Shown: positions 1-5,567, numbered from the stretch's first letter. The stretch is 5,567 bases of DNA from Phycisphaerae bacterium (GCA_002690755.1 NZFT01000128.1:1-5567), one strand, 5' to 3'. The notes: generated from the letters alone by a model not told the origin. Numbers and translations: made by a program.

Positions 1-26
1 AGGCGGTGGCCAGAGGCGGTGTGCGC

Positions 27-62
27 GTGCCGCTGCGTGCCGCTGCGTGCCGCTGCGTGCCG
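27..62. repeat. 10-bp tandem repeat, about 3.6 copies, upstream of zwf
   Basis: The unit GTGCCGCTGC is repeated perfectly at 27-36, 37-46 and 47-56, followed by a partial copy to 62. The period is not a multiple of three, so every copy shifts reading frame; this argues against a coding role. It lies 57-92 bases upstream of the zwf start, in its probable promoter or leader region. A ten-base period is close to one DNA helical turn, but any binding role is only a guess. It could equally be a slippage-prone spacer of varying copy number. Confidence 0.9.
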
Positions 63-98
63 TCCGAACCGTCCGATCCGCCTCTCCGATCCGCCTCT
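60..98. repeat. Two further short direct repeats in the zwf leader
   Basis: CCGTCCGA occurs at 60-67 and 69-76. CCGATCCGCCTCT occurs perfectly at 73-85 and 86-98, back to back. With the 10-bp repeat just before them and AGGCGGTG at 1-8 and 14-21, most of the first 98 bases consist of short direct repeats. The stretch is rich in pyrimidines on the plus strand. No sigma-70-like -35/-10 pair stands out in it. Confidence 0.85.
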
Positions 99-106
99 CT
101 CGCCTC

Positions 107-110
107 GAGG
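107..110 (+). promoter_or_regulatory. Ribosome binding site of zwf
   Basis: GAGG lies eight bases before the ATG at 119, a normal Shine-Dalgarno spacing. It supports that ATG over the in-frame GTG at 47, which would add 24 residues translated from the repeats. Confidence 0.6.
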
Positions 111-118
111 TCCACTCC

Positions 119-1675
119 ATGTCCGACGTCATCGCCTCGAATCACGCCGCCGATCCCTGCACCCTCGTCATCTTCGGGGCGTCGGGCGATCTCACGGCCC
201 GCAAGCTGATTCCCGCGATGTACGAGATGACGCGGATGGGACTGTTGCCCGACCGCACCCGCATTCTCGGGGTTGCGCGGCGTCCGAAGACCGACGACGC
301 GTGGCGCGACGAACTCGAACCGTGGGTCCGGCAGCATGATCCCGACTTCGACGAGTCGACCTGGCGGGAGCTCGCCGCCCGGACCCACTACCTGCCCGCG
401 GACGCCACGACGTCCGAAGGCATGGCGGCGGTCGGCAAGCGGGTCTCGGAGCTCGACGCGGCGGCGGGCAACGGCGGCAACGTCCTGTTCTTCCTCAGTG
501 TGGCGAGCTCGCTCTACGAACCGATCGTGGAGAAGATCGACGAGGCGGGTCTGGTCATCGAGGGGAAGCGGTGGTGCAGCATCGATCCCGACGCCGCCAG
601 CTGGCAGCGGATCATCATCGAGAAGCCGTTCGGGAACGACGACACGTCGGCCAAGAGTCTGAACCGGACCCTGGGGCGGGCGTTCGAGGAGGAGTCGATC
701 TATCGCATCGACCACTACCTCGCGAAGGAGATCGTGCAGAGCCTGCTGGTGTTCCGATTCGCGAACATCCTCTGGGAACCGGTCTGGAACCAGCAGTACA
801 TCGACCACGTCCAGATCACCGCGGCCGAGACCGTCGGCGTGGGGCAGCGGACCGCGTTCTACGATCAGACCGGGGCGATCCGCGACATGATCCAGTCGCA
901 CCTCTTTCAGATCCTCGCGTTCGTCGCGATGGAACCGCCCACCGACTACACCCCGGAGCACATCCGGAGCGAGAAGGTCAAGGTCATCGATGCGCTGGTG
1001 CCCACGCCGCTCGACCGGGTCGCCGACTACTGCGCCCTCGGACAGTACGCATCCGACGGTGGTGAGGACCCGGGGTTCGCGGCCAGCGAGGGGGTCGCGC
1101 CCGGCAGCACCACCGAGACCTTCGCGGCGCTGGAACTCCAGTTCCAGAACTGGCGTTGGGCCGGCACCCCGTTCTACCTTCGCAGCGGGAAGCGCATGGC
1201 CGAGAAGCGCACCGAGGTCGTCGTCCAGTTCAAGCCCCCGGCGGCCAATCTCTTCCGGAAGCTGCCCGACTTCGTGGGCGGCGACCGACTGGTGCCCGAC
1301 CGCCTGGTGTTCACGGTCGCGCCGACCGAACGACTCAGTCTCCGTTTCGAGACCAAGCGTCCCGGACTGGGCATCCACATCGACCCGCTGGAGATGATGG
1401 CGGACGTCGGGGCCACCTTCGATGCGCCTTCGCTCGAGGCCTACGGTCCGCTGATGATCGACGCGATGCGGGGGGATCAGACGCTGTTCAAGAGCCGGAC
1501 CGAGGTCGAAAGCGCCTGGGACGCGGTGATGCCGTTCCTCGACGCATCGAGTGCGGCCGCGCGAAAGGGGATCCGTGACAACTACCAGCCCGGATCGTGG
1601 GGGCCGGATTCGGCGCGGGAACTCCTCGCCCGGAAGGGGCGTTGCTGGCGTGAGGACGACGCGAGCGGGGGATGA
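119..1675 (+). CDS. zwf: Glucose-6-phosphate 1-dehydrogenase
   Basis: This cytosolic enzyme oxidises glucose-6-phosphate to 6-phosphogluconolactone with NADP+ or NAD+, the entry step of the oxidative pentose phosphate and Entner-Doudoroff routes. The product has 518 residues, at the long end for the family (about 480-510). Visible motifs are the Rossmann dinucleotide loop GASGDLTARKL (20-30), IIIEKPFG (165-172), the substrate and active-site signature RIDHYLAKE (196-204), and GAIRDMIQSH with the expected catalytic base at His261. Further on come the C-terminal-domain segment TPFYLRSGKRM and the late GSWGP. Two signature positions differ from the common form: RIDHYLGKE reads A for G, and QNH reads QSH. 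The ATG at 119 is chosen because of the GAGG before it and because the family's N-terminus starts just before the Rossmann strand. The gene ends in tandem stops, TGA TGA (1673-1678). pgl follows after 70 bases and encodes the next pathway step. NADP+ versus NAD+ preference cannot be read safely from the sequence. Confidence 0.97.
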   Translation: MSDVIASNHAADPCTLVIFGASGDLTARKLIPAMYEMTRMGLLPDRTRILGVARRPKTDDAWRDELEPWVRQHDPDFDESTWRELAARTHYLPADATTSEGMAAVGKRVSELDAAAGNGGNVLFFLSVASSLYEPIVEKIDEAGLVIEGKRWCSIDPDAASWQRIIIEKPFGNDDTSAKSLNRTLGRAFEEESIYRIDHYLAKEIVQSLLVFRFANILWEPVWNQQYIDHVQITAAETVGVGQRTAFYDQTGAIRDMIQSHLFQILAFVAMEPPTDYTPEHIRSEKVKVIDALVPTPLDRVADYCALGQYASDGGEDPGFAASEGVAPGSTTETFAALELQFQNWRWAGTPFYLRSGKRMAEKRTEVVVQFKPPAANLFRKLPDFVGGDRLVPDRLVFTVAPTERLSLRFETKRPGLGIHIDPLEMMADVGATFDAPSLEAYGPLMIDAMRGDQTLFKSRTEVESAWDAVMPFLDASSAAARKGIRDNYQPGSWGPDSARELLARKGRCWREDDASGG

Positions 1676-1727
1676 TGAGCGGCGCGGCGTTGACGTTCGA
1701 AGTCCATCATCGAATCGACGGGAAACG

Positions 1728-1741
1728 AAGGAGCAGAAGGA
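1728..1741 (+). promoter_or_regulatory. Two candidate Shine-Dalgarno sequences of pgl
   Basis: AAGGAG (1728-1733) lies 12 bases before the ATG at 1746, and AAGGA (1737-1741) lies 4 bases before it. Neither spacing is ideal, but together they form a purine-rich run that fixes this ATG as the start. The same frame stays open upstream into zwf, which I regard as spurious. Confidence 0.6.
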
Positions 1742-1745
1742 AGAA

Positions 1746-2534
1746 ATGAGCGACACCTACGAGATCGAGGACGACGGATTCCAGGTCCCCTCCCTGCCGG
1801 GCGGCGTCAATGTGGCCGCGGACGAGGAGGATGCCCAGGAGCGGCTCGGCCGCGACCTGCTCGCGGTGGCCAAGCAGGCGGTGCGGAAGCGGGGGATCTT
1901 CCACCTTGCGCTTTCCGGAGGCGGCACCCCGATGCCGCTCTATCGCAGGCTCATGATCGATCCGCTGTTCCGGGAGATGCCTTGGAGCAACACCCACCTC
2001 TGGATCGTGGACGAGCGACGCGCCCCCTTCGACAGCGACACCAACAACTTCAAGCACATCCACGAACTGATCATCGAGCACTGCGACATCCCCGGCGCCA
2101 ACGTGCATCCGATGCCGGTCGAGGACGAGGACGCCGCCGATCGCTACGAAGCGGAACTGCGGGAGTGCCTGATGCTCGGCGGCGGCCCCGACGAGCGTGA
2201 TCGGGGGCGACTCGACTTCGTGCTGCTCGGCATGGGGCCGGACGGGCACACCGCGAGCCTGTTTCCCCACAGCCCGGCGTTGCTGGTCGAGGATCGATGG
2301 GTGGTCGACAACGACGCGCCGAGCGTGGTTCCGCCGCCGCGGGTGACCATGACCTATCCGCTGTTGAACGATGCCCGTTCCATCGCGTTCTACGTGCTCG
2401 GCGCGAAGAAGGCCGAGATGATCGCCCGGATCTCCAGCGGCGGCGACGGTTTCGAGGCCCTTCCCTGCAAGGGGATCCGTGCGTTGCGCGGCGAGCTGGT
2501 GTGGTACGTGGACCGCGCCGCCTGCGGCGGTTGA
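1746..2534 (+). CDS. pgl: 6-phosphogluconolactonase
   Basis: This enzyme hydrolyses 6-phosphogluconolactone, the product of Zwf, to 6-phosphogluconate. It acts in the cytosol and is the second step of the oxidative pentose phosphate pathway. The 262-residue product is of the DevB/SOL (NagB-like) type, not the seven-bladed YbhE type. Motifs are SGGGTP at 57-62 (usually SGGSTP, phosphate binding), VDERRAP at 88-94, and the signature GMGPDGHTASLFP at 162-174, whose His168 is the expected catalytic residue. A C-terminal stretch LGAKKAEMI matches the family's usual late helix. An acidic N-terminus of about 20 residues precedes the fold. The start is set by the purine-rich ribosome binding site; the preceding in-frame codons overlap zwf and match nothing. 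Its place 70 bases after zwf fits a two-gene operon. Glucosamine-6-phosphate deaminase is a relative, but the GMGPDGHT signature and the zwf neighbour favour Pgl. Confidence 0.95.
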   Translation: MSDTYEIEDDGFQVPSLPGGVNVAADEEDAQERLGRDLLAVAKQAVRKRGIFHLALSGGGTPMPLYRRLMIDPLFREMPWSNTHLWIVDERRAPFDSDTNNFKHIHELIIEHCDIPGANVHPMPVEDEDAADRYEAELRECLMLGGGPDERDRGRLDFVLLGMGPDGHTASLFPHSPALLVEDRWVVDNDAPSVVPPPRVTMTYPLLNDARSIAFYVLGAKKAEMIARISSGGDGFEALPCKGIRALRGELVWYVDRAACGG

Positions 2535-2543
2535 ACCGGTTCA
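2532..2543. repeat. 12-bp perfect palindrome holding both convergent stop codons
   Basis: TGAACCGGTTCA equals its own reverse complement. Its first three bases are the stop of pgl and its last three are the stop of yqgF on the other strand, leaving only six bases between the genes. As RNA it could form at most a short stem with a small loop, slightly extended by a G-U and a G-C pair on the outside. No T-run follows on either side, so it is not a convincing intrinsic terminator. Confidence 0.9.
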
Positions 2544-2945
2544 GCGGCGAAGCCAGTCCTCGAGGATGTTCGCGGCGGCGATGGCGTCCTGGATCTTCTT
2601 CTTGCCCTTGTGGGTGAGACCGGATCCCTTCAAGGCCTCGTCGGCTTCGAAGCTCGAGAGTCGTTCATCGTGAAAATCGACCCGGAGTCCGGTTCGCTCG
2701 GCCACGCGGGCTCCGAAGGCCCGGGCCGCGAGGGCCCGCGGGCCTTCAGTGTCGTCCATGTTGATCGGGAGTCCCACCAGCACGAGGTCCGGCCCGAACG
2801 CTTCGGCGGCCGAGACGATCTTGTCGAATCGACGCTCGGGGTCGCGTTCCACAATCACTTCGAGCGGTTGCACGGTGCCCGTCAGGTCCTCGCCCGCGGC
2901 GAGACCGGTGCGGACGTCTCCGAGATCGACGGCGAGGATCCGCAT
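2541..2945 (-). CDS. yqgF: YqgF/RuvX family nuclease (putative pre-16S rRNA nuclease)
   Basis: This 134-residue RNase H-fold protein belongs to the YqgF family. In other bacteria the family is implicated in 16S rRNA 5'-end maturation and has also been proposed as a Holliday junction resolvase. Visible features are the first strand LAVDLGDVRTG with Asp7, the family loop GLPINMDDTEGPRA (58-71), HDERLSSFEA with Asp93 and Glu94, and a C-terminal helix QDAIAAANILEDWL with Asp120. These acidic residues sit where the metal-binding active site is expected. Length is typical (about 135-150). The ATG lies only four bases after the stop of the guanylyltransferase gene, with no good Shine-Dalgarno in reach (a GAGG sits about 15 bases off). 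Translational coupling to manC is therefore likely. The gene ends in the palindrome shared with pgl. Family membership is firm; which substrate it cuts here is not shown by sequence. Confidence 0.94.
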   Translation of the reverse strand: MRILAVDLGDVRTGLAAGEDLTGTVQPLEVIVERDPERRFDKIVSAAEAFGPDLVLVGLPINMDDTEGPRALAARAFGARVAERTGLRVDFHDERLSSFEADEALKGSGLTHKGKKKIQDAIAAANILEDWLRR

Positions 2946-2949
2946 GGTT

Positions 2950-4035
2950 TCAGCGAAGATCCTCGGGGACCAGGCCGGCCAGGTCCTTGACCTTCTGTGC
3001 GTCCGCGGCGCGGCAGACCAGCGTCGCCTTCGCGGTGTGGATCACCACCAGATCTTCGCATCCGATGGTGCAGATCGCGTGGTCGGGATCCTCGCTGACG
3101 ACGAGCAGATCCTTCGAGTCGATGCCGACGTGGGTGGTGGATGCCGCGATGCGATTGCCCGAGCCGTCCGGGACGATCGTCTCGCCCAGGCTGGGCCAGC
3201 TGCCCACGTCGATCCAGGAGACGTCCATCGGCACGGTGCAGATCGAGAGGGAGGGATCGGTCCCCGCGGGTTCCATGAGTCCGTAGTCGACGCTGATCTT
3301 CTTCAGGTCGGGATAGATCGTGTTCAGGGTCGCGTTGCGTCGCTCGTCGTCCCAGTGCGCCGCGATCCGGTCGAGTCCGCTGCGGGTGGCCGGTTCGAAT
3401 CGGGCGATCGCGTCCAGCACCGTGCGGGCGTGGAAGACGAACATGCCGCTGTTCCAGGCGAAACGTCCGGTCTCGAGATAGGCCTCCGCGGTCTCCCGGT
3501 CCGGCTTCTCCACGAACCGTGCGGCCTCGAAGCAACCGGGGGCGCCTTCGATCGCGTCGCCCTGCTCGACGTAGCCGTACTCGCTCGCCGGTCGGGTCGG
3601 GGTGATCGCGAACGTCACGAATCGACGGGGATCCGCCTCGACCAGCTTGAAGCCCGCATCGAGCCGTTCGGCGAAGACGGCCTGCGGCTCGATCACGTGA
3701 TCCGCGGTGAGCACCGCGAAGATCGCGTCGGGATCCCGTCGGGCGAGCACCGCGGCGGTCAGACCCACCGCGTTGAGCGTGTCGCGCCCGCAGGGTTCGC
3801 CGAGGATGTGCTCGTCATCGATGCCGGCGACCGCGGAACGGACCTGTTCGCGGAATCGCTCACCGGTGCAGATCCAGCGGTTCTCCGCGTCGACCACGCC
3901 GGCGAGCCGATCGCTCGCGACTTCGAGGAGGCATCGGCCTTCGATGAGCGGAACCAGCTGCTTCGGTCGATCGGTTCGGCTGATCGGCCAGAGTCGGGTG
4001 CCGGAGCCTCCGGCCATGATCATCGCGTGTCGCAT
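2950..4035 (-). CDS. manC: Mannose-1-phosphate guanylyltransferase (ManC type, short form)
   Basis: This enzyme makes GDP-mannose from mannose-1-phosphate and GTP, supplying mannose and fucose/rhamnose-type sugars for polysaccharides and glycoconjugates. The 361-residue product has the nucleotidyltransferase signature GGSGTRLWPISR with RPKQ (9-26) and GEPCGRDTLNAVGL (79-92). The metal/nucleotide segment is LTADHVI (109-115), where most relatives have PADH. FVEKPD (174-179), WNSGMFVF (194-201), SVDYGLME (248-255) and SWIDVGSW (273-280) follow. The C-terminus ends with a short left-handed-helix-like part and VKDLAGLVPEDL. There is no fused phosphomannose isomerase domain, so it is the short form, not the bifunctional AlgA/ManC form. 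The start ATG at 4035 directly precedes the signature loop. No Shine-Dalgarno is visible; the leader instead carries hexamer repeats. No other polysaccharide gene is in view. Another sugar-1-phosphate substrate cannot be excluded, but the overall motif set fits mannose. Confidence 0.92.
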   Translation of the reverse strand: MRHAMIMAGGSGTRLWPISRTDRPKQLVPLIEGRCLLEVASDRLAGVVDAENRWICTGERFREQVRSAVAGIDDEHILGEPCGRDTLNAVGLTAAVLARRDPDAIFAVLTADHVIEPQAVFAERLDAGFKLVEADPRRFVTFAITPTRPASEYGYVEQGDAIEGAPGCFEAARFVEKPDRETAEAYLETGRFAWNSGMFVFHARTVLDAIARFEPATRSGLDRIAAHWDDERRNATLNTIYPDLKKISVDYGLMEPAGTDPSLSICTVPMDVSWIDVGSWPSLGETIVPDGSGNRIAASTTHVGIDSKDLLVVSEDPDHAICTIGCEDLVVIHTAKATLVCRAADAQKVKDLAGLVPEDLR

Positions 4036-4042
4036 GGTTGAA

Positions 4043-4066
4043 TTCGGGTTCGGGTTCGGATTCGGA
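4043..4066. repeat. Hexamer tandem repeat in the manC leader
   Basis: On the plus strand TTCGGG occurs at 4043-4048 and 4049-4054, followed by TTCGGA at 4055-4060 and 4061-4066. This gives four back-to-back six-base units differing at one position. They occupy the bases about 8-31 upstream of the manC ATG, on the strand opposite to the gene, where a ribosome binding site would be expected. The mRNA sense reads as CCGAA/CCGAAC-like units with no purine-rich Shine-Dalgarno. Confidence 0.85.
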
Positions 4067-4068
4067 AG

Positions 4069-4088
4069 CGATCGATTCGATTCGATCG
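4069..4088. repeat. Inverted repeat in the ruvA-manC gap
   Basis: CGATCGA (4069-4075) and TCGATCG (4082-4088) are exact 7-base inverted arms around a 6-base centre, TTCGAT. It sits 22 bases after the ruvA stop and 33 bases before the manC start. No T-run follows it in the minus-strand direction, so an intrinsic terminator is unlikely. It could be a weak mRNA hairpin or a protein-binding site, or simply the result of local GATCGA-type repetition. Confidence 0.7.
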
Positions 4089-4110
4089 GCGGGGTGGTCG
4101 GTGCGCGGCG

Positions 4111-4752
4111 TCAGTTCACCGTGTCCTTGAGGCGGAGGGCCGCCGCCACGAGGGCGTCGGCGTCGGTGATGGTGGGATCGGCGCGACGGACGCGGTCGAC
4201 GAGTTCGACCGCGATGGTCCGGGCTTCGCCGAGCTGGACGAGCACCGTGATCGCATCCCGGGCCCCGTCGGGGACCTCGGTGCCCTCGATTTCGGCGTCG
4301 GCGCCAACGCCGCCGCAGAGTGCGGCGAAGTCCTGCTCGACCTTTTCGGCGAGGTCGAGCACGATGGTCTCGGCGGTTCGCTTGCCGATCTCGGGAAGGG
4401 CGCGAAGGGTGTCGGCGTCTCGTTCCGCGATCGCCCGGGCGACGGTCGACATGGGCATCGCGAGGGCTCGGAGCGCCTTGCGGTAGCCGATGCCCTTGAC
4501 CGAGGTGAAGAGTTCGAAGAACGATCGCTCGGTGTCGTTCGCGAAGCCGATGAGCCTCGGGCGGAAGACGGCGCCGTTGGACTGGCTCTCGAGGTAGTGG
4601 AGCACCGTGAGGTCGACCGGCTGGCCGATCGCGAGTCGGAGCCGGCCCACGTCGCCCGCCGGGAGCATGACGTCGTAGCCGATCGGTCCGACCTGGATCG
4701 TCGCGACCTGCTCGTTCACTTCGCGGAGTTCGCCGTGGAGGCTGGAGATCAT
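4111..4752 (-). CDS. ruvA: Holliday junction branch migration complex subunit RuvA
   Basis: RuvA tetramers bind four-way DNA junctions and load the RuvB motor for branch migration in recombinational repair. The 213-residue product shows the full domain order. It has an OB-fold start MISSLHGEL with VGPIGYDVMLP (21-31), RLIGF (66-70), and ERSFFELFTSVKGIG. Helix-hairpin-helix one is at 85-97 and two is at 119-131 (LPEIGKRTAETIV). A linker (about 143-163) and a C-terminal RuvB-contacting domain (164-210) follow. Two oddities stand out. The acidic-pin loop between H52 and G69 is about five residues longer than in E. coli and has RPR with only one acidic residue. The second hairpin reads EIG where GIG is usual. 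No ruvB or ruvC is adjacent. It starts 30 bases after the acyltransferase stop with no clear Shine-Dalgarno. The identification is secure despite the changes. Confidence 0.95.
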   Translation of the reverse strand: MISSLHGELREVNEQVATIQVGPIGYDVMLPAGDVGRLRLAIGQPVDLTVLHYLESQSNGAVFRPRLIGFANDTERSFFELFTSVKGIGYRKALRALAMPMSTVARAIAERDADTLRALPEIGKRTAETIVLDLAEKVEQDFAALCGGVGADAEIEGTEVPDGARDAITVLVQLGEARTIAVELVDRVRRADPTITDADALVAAALRLKDTVN

Positions 4753-4782
4753 GCCCGGACTGTAGCAGGCCCCCGTCGCCGA

Positions 4783-5567
4783 TCAGTCCGCGCGATTCTC
4801 GGCGACGGCCGACAGCTCGGTCATCGGCTCGTCGTTTCGCGGCCAGCCGCTCCGGCGGGCGATGGCGTCCCGGAGCATCGCGGTGGCGACCGCGGGGTCC
4901 TTCTCCTTGGAGAGGTCGAGCACGTCCACGAGTTCGACCACGGCTCGACTGGTCCGGGCGAGGGATCCCCACGCGGTGTCGGCGTAGGGCGTGTCGTGGA
5001 TCCAGAGGACCAGGACCGGCGCCCGGGTGAGTCTGGCCAGCAGCCCGACCCCGGGTTGGAACGGCCGGATCTCACCCGGCGGCCGGACGATCGAGCCCTC
5101 GGGAAAAAGTCCGATGATCCCGCCTTCCTTGACGTGACGGACCGCCTGCCGCAGCGTGTTGGAGTCCTCCTGTCCGTGACGGACCGGAAGGACCTGTCCC
5201 GCCTTCCAGGCGAAGTCGAGGGCGGGGACCATCATGTCCGCCCACATCATCCAGCGAATCAGTCTTCGAATCCCGGCCTGCACGAGCATGGGATCCATGC
5301 CCGCGGTGTGGTTCGCGACCACGACCCCGCCGCCTTCGCCACCCCGGCGGAAGGTCTCGGGAAGCCGTTCGAACCCTTCGAACCGCACTCGGTGGACCCA
5401 GCGGCAGTAGCAGCACGAGATCAGATCGATCGTTCCCACCAGCGGGCCGTTGCCGATCCGGGCGTCGAGGGCGGATCGCACCCGACGGGTGGCCGTCGGA
5501 ATCAACCACATCCAGAGAATGATCCAGGTCGCGATCCCGGTGACGATCCAGATGGTGACGGTGGAGG
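4783..5567 (-). CDS. PlsC-like 1-acyl-glycerol-3-phosphate acyltransferase, N-terminus beyond the window
   Basis: This is a member of the lysophospholipid acyltransferase superfamily (LPLAT/PlsC), which moves an acyl chain from acyl-ACP or acyl-CoA to a lysophospholipid at the inner membrane. Numbering from the internal ATG at 5511, the catalytic HX4D box is NHTAGMD with His68 and Asp73. FPEGS (136-140) is the glycerol-phosphate binding block, and LLARLTRAPVLVLWI is the later hydrophobic strand with the usual proline. That ATG would give 242 residues, but it has no ribosome binding site. The frame also stays open to the right edge without another ATG, GTG or TTG. The translated edge is strongly hydrophobic (IWIVTGIATWIILWMWLI) and is followed by basic residues, as in a membrane anchor. 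I therefore call it partial, with its start outside the window. The final 20-odd residues are polar and not conserved in the family as I know it. ruvA follows 30 bases on. The exact acyl acceptor is not determinable. Confidence 0.88.
   Translation of the reverse strand, partial: STVTIWIVTGIATWIILWMWLIPTATRRVRSALDARIGNGPLVGTIDLISCCYCRWVHRVRFEGFERLPETFRRGGEGGGVVVANHTAGMDPMLVQAGIRRLIRWMMWADMMVPALDFAWKAGQVLPVRHGQEDSNTLRQAVRHVKEGGIIGLFPEGSIVRPPGEIRPFQPGVGLLARLTRAPVLVLWIHDTPYADTAWGSLARTSRAVVELVDVLDLSKEKDPAVATAMLRDAIARRSGWPRNDEPMTELSAVAENRAD

Noticed and set aside
27..62. CRISPR array
   Set aside because: The repeats are ten bases long and directly adjacent with no spacers.
47..118. A 24-residue N-terminal extension of zwf from a GTG
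   Set aside because: It is translated from short tandem repeats, is not part of the family's N-terminus, and a GAGG precedes the ATG at 119 at normal spacing.
1..118. A divergent minus-strand gene or the end of an upstream plus-strand gene in the leader
   Set aside because: Frames are open only because the repeats lack stops; the translations are low complexity and no stop codon, start site or motif supports a gene.
1696..1714. TTCGA/TCGAA inverted repeat in the zwf-pgl gap as a terminator
   Set aside because: Five A/T-containing pairs around a nine-base loop and no T-run; too weak, and frequent by chance.
1690..1718. Possible pgl promoter, TTGACG followed 17 bases later by AATCGA
   Set aside because: The -35 is fair but the -10 matches TATAAT at only two positions; the short gap is better explained by co-transcription with zwf.
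1551..1745. A 65-residue N-terminal extension of pgl overlapping the end of zwf
   Set aside because: The extension is Arg/Ser/Gly-rich without homology, and a purine-rich ribosome binding site sits just before the ATG at 1746.
2749..4041. A 430-codon open frame on the plus strand, antisense to manC and part of yqgF
   Set aside because: It has no family motifs, is rich in Arg, Gly, Asp and Val as expected of the complement of a G+C-rich gene, and lies over two firmly identified genes. Long antisense frames are common at this base composition.
3860..4972. A 370-codon minus-strand frame overlapping ruvA and the ends of both neighbours
   Set aside because: It is a very Arg/Pro/Gly-rich low-complexity product in another frame of ruvA; the ruvA frame carries all the conserved motifs.

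Overview
The window is a G+C-rich bacterial chromosome segment (roughly two-thirds G+C by eye). It is densely coding, with six protein genes, no recognisable RNA gene, insertion sequence, phage gene or CRISPR array, and no gap above about 120 bases. The best lineage hint is the RuvA protein. Its acidic-pin loop is about five residues longer than in E. coli RuvA and carries an RPRLIGF segment that I recall from Planctomycetes. With the high G+C and the unusual neighbourhood (an acyltransferase, ruvA, a mannose-1-phosphate guanylyltransferase and yqgF in a row), I lean towards a planctomycete, possibly of the Phycisphaerae. This is an inference and needs a phylogeny.

Left half, plus strand: a 118-base leader built largely of short tandem repeats precedes zwf (glucose-6-phosphate dehydrogenase, 119-1675). 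After a 70-base gap comes pgl (6-phosphogluconolactonase, 1746-2534). Together they encode the first two steps of the oxidative pentose phosphate pathway, glucose-6-phosphate to 6-phosphogluconate with NAD(P)H formation, and they are probably co-transcribed. No gnd, edd/eda or opcA is visible here.

Right half, minus strand, read from right to left: a membrane-anchored PlsC-type acyltransferase whose start lies beyond the right edge (4783-5567), ruvA (4111-4752), a ManC-type mannose-1-phosphate guanylyltransferase (2950-4035) and yqgF/ruvX (2541-2945). Gaps are 30, 75 and 4 bases. manC-yqgF is the tightest pair; the 75-base gap before manC holds hexamer repeats and an inverted repeat. The genes serve unrelated jobs: lipid synthesis, Holliday-junction processing, GDP-mannose supply for glycans, and rRNA maturation or DNA repair.

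The two halves converge at 2532-2543, where a perfect 12-base palindrome contains both stop codons. All six genes are intact and belong to known families. I found no convincing new system. The points worth a second look are the repeat-rich leaders, the shared-stop palindrome, the modified RuvA, and the acyltransferase reading frame that continues past the edge.
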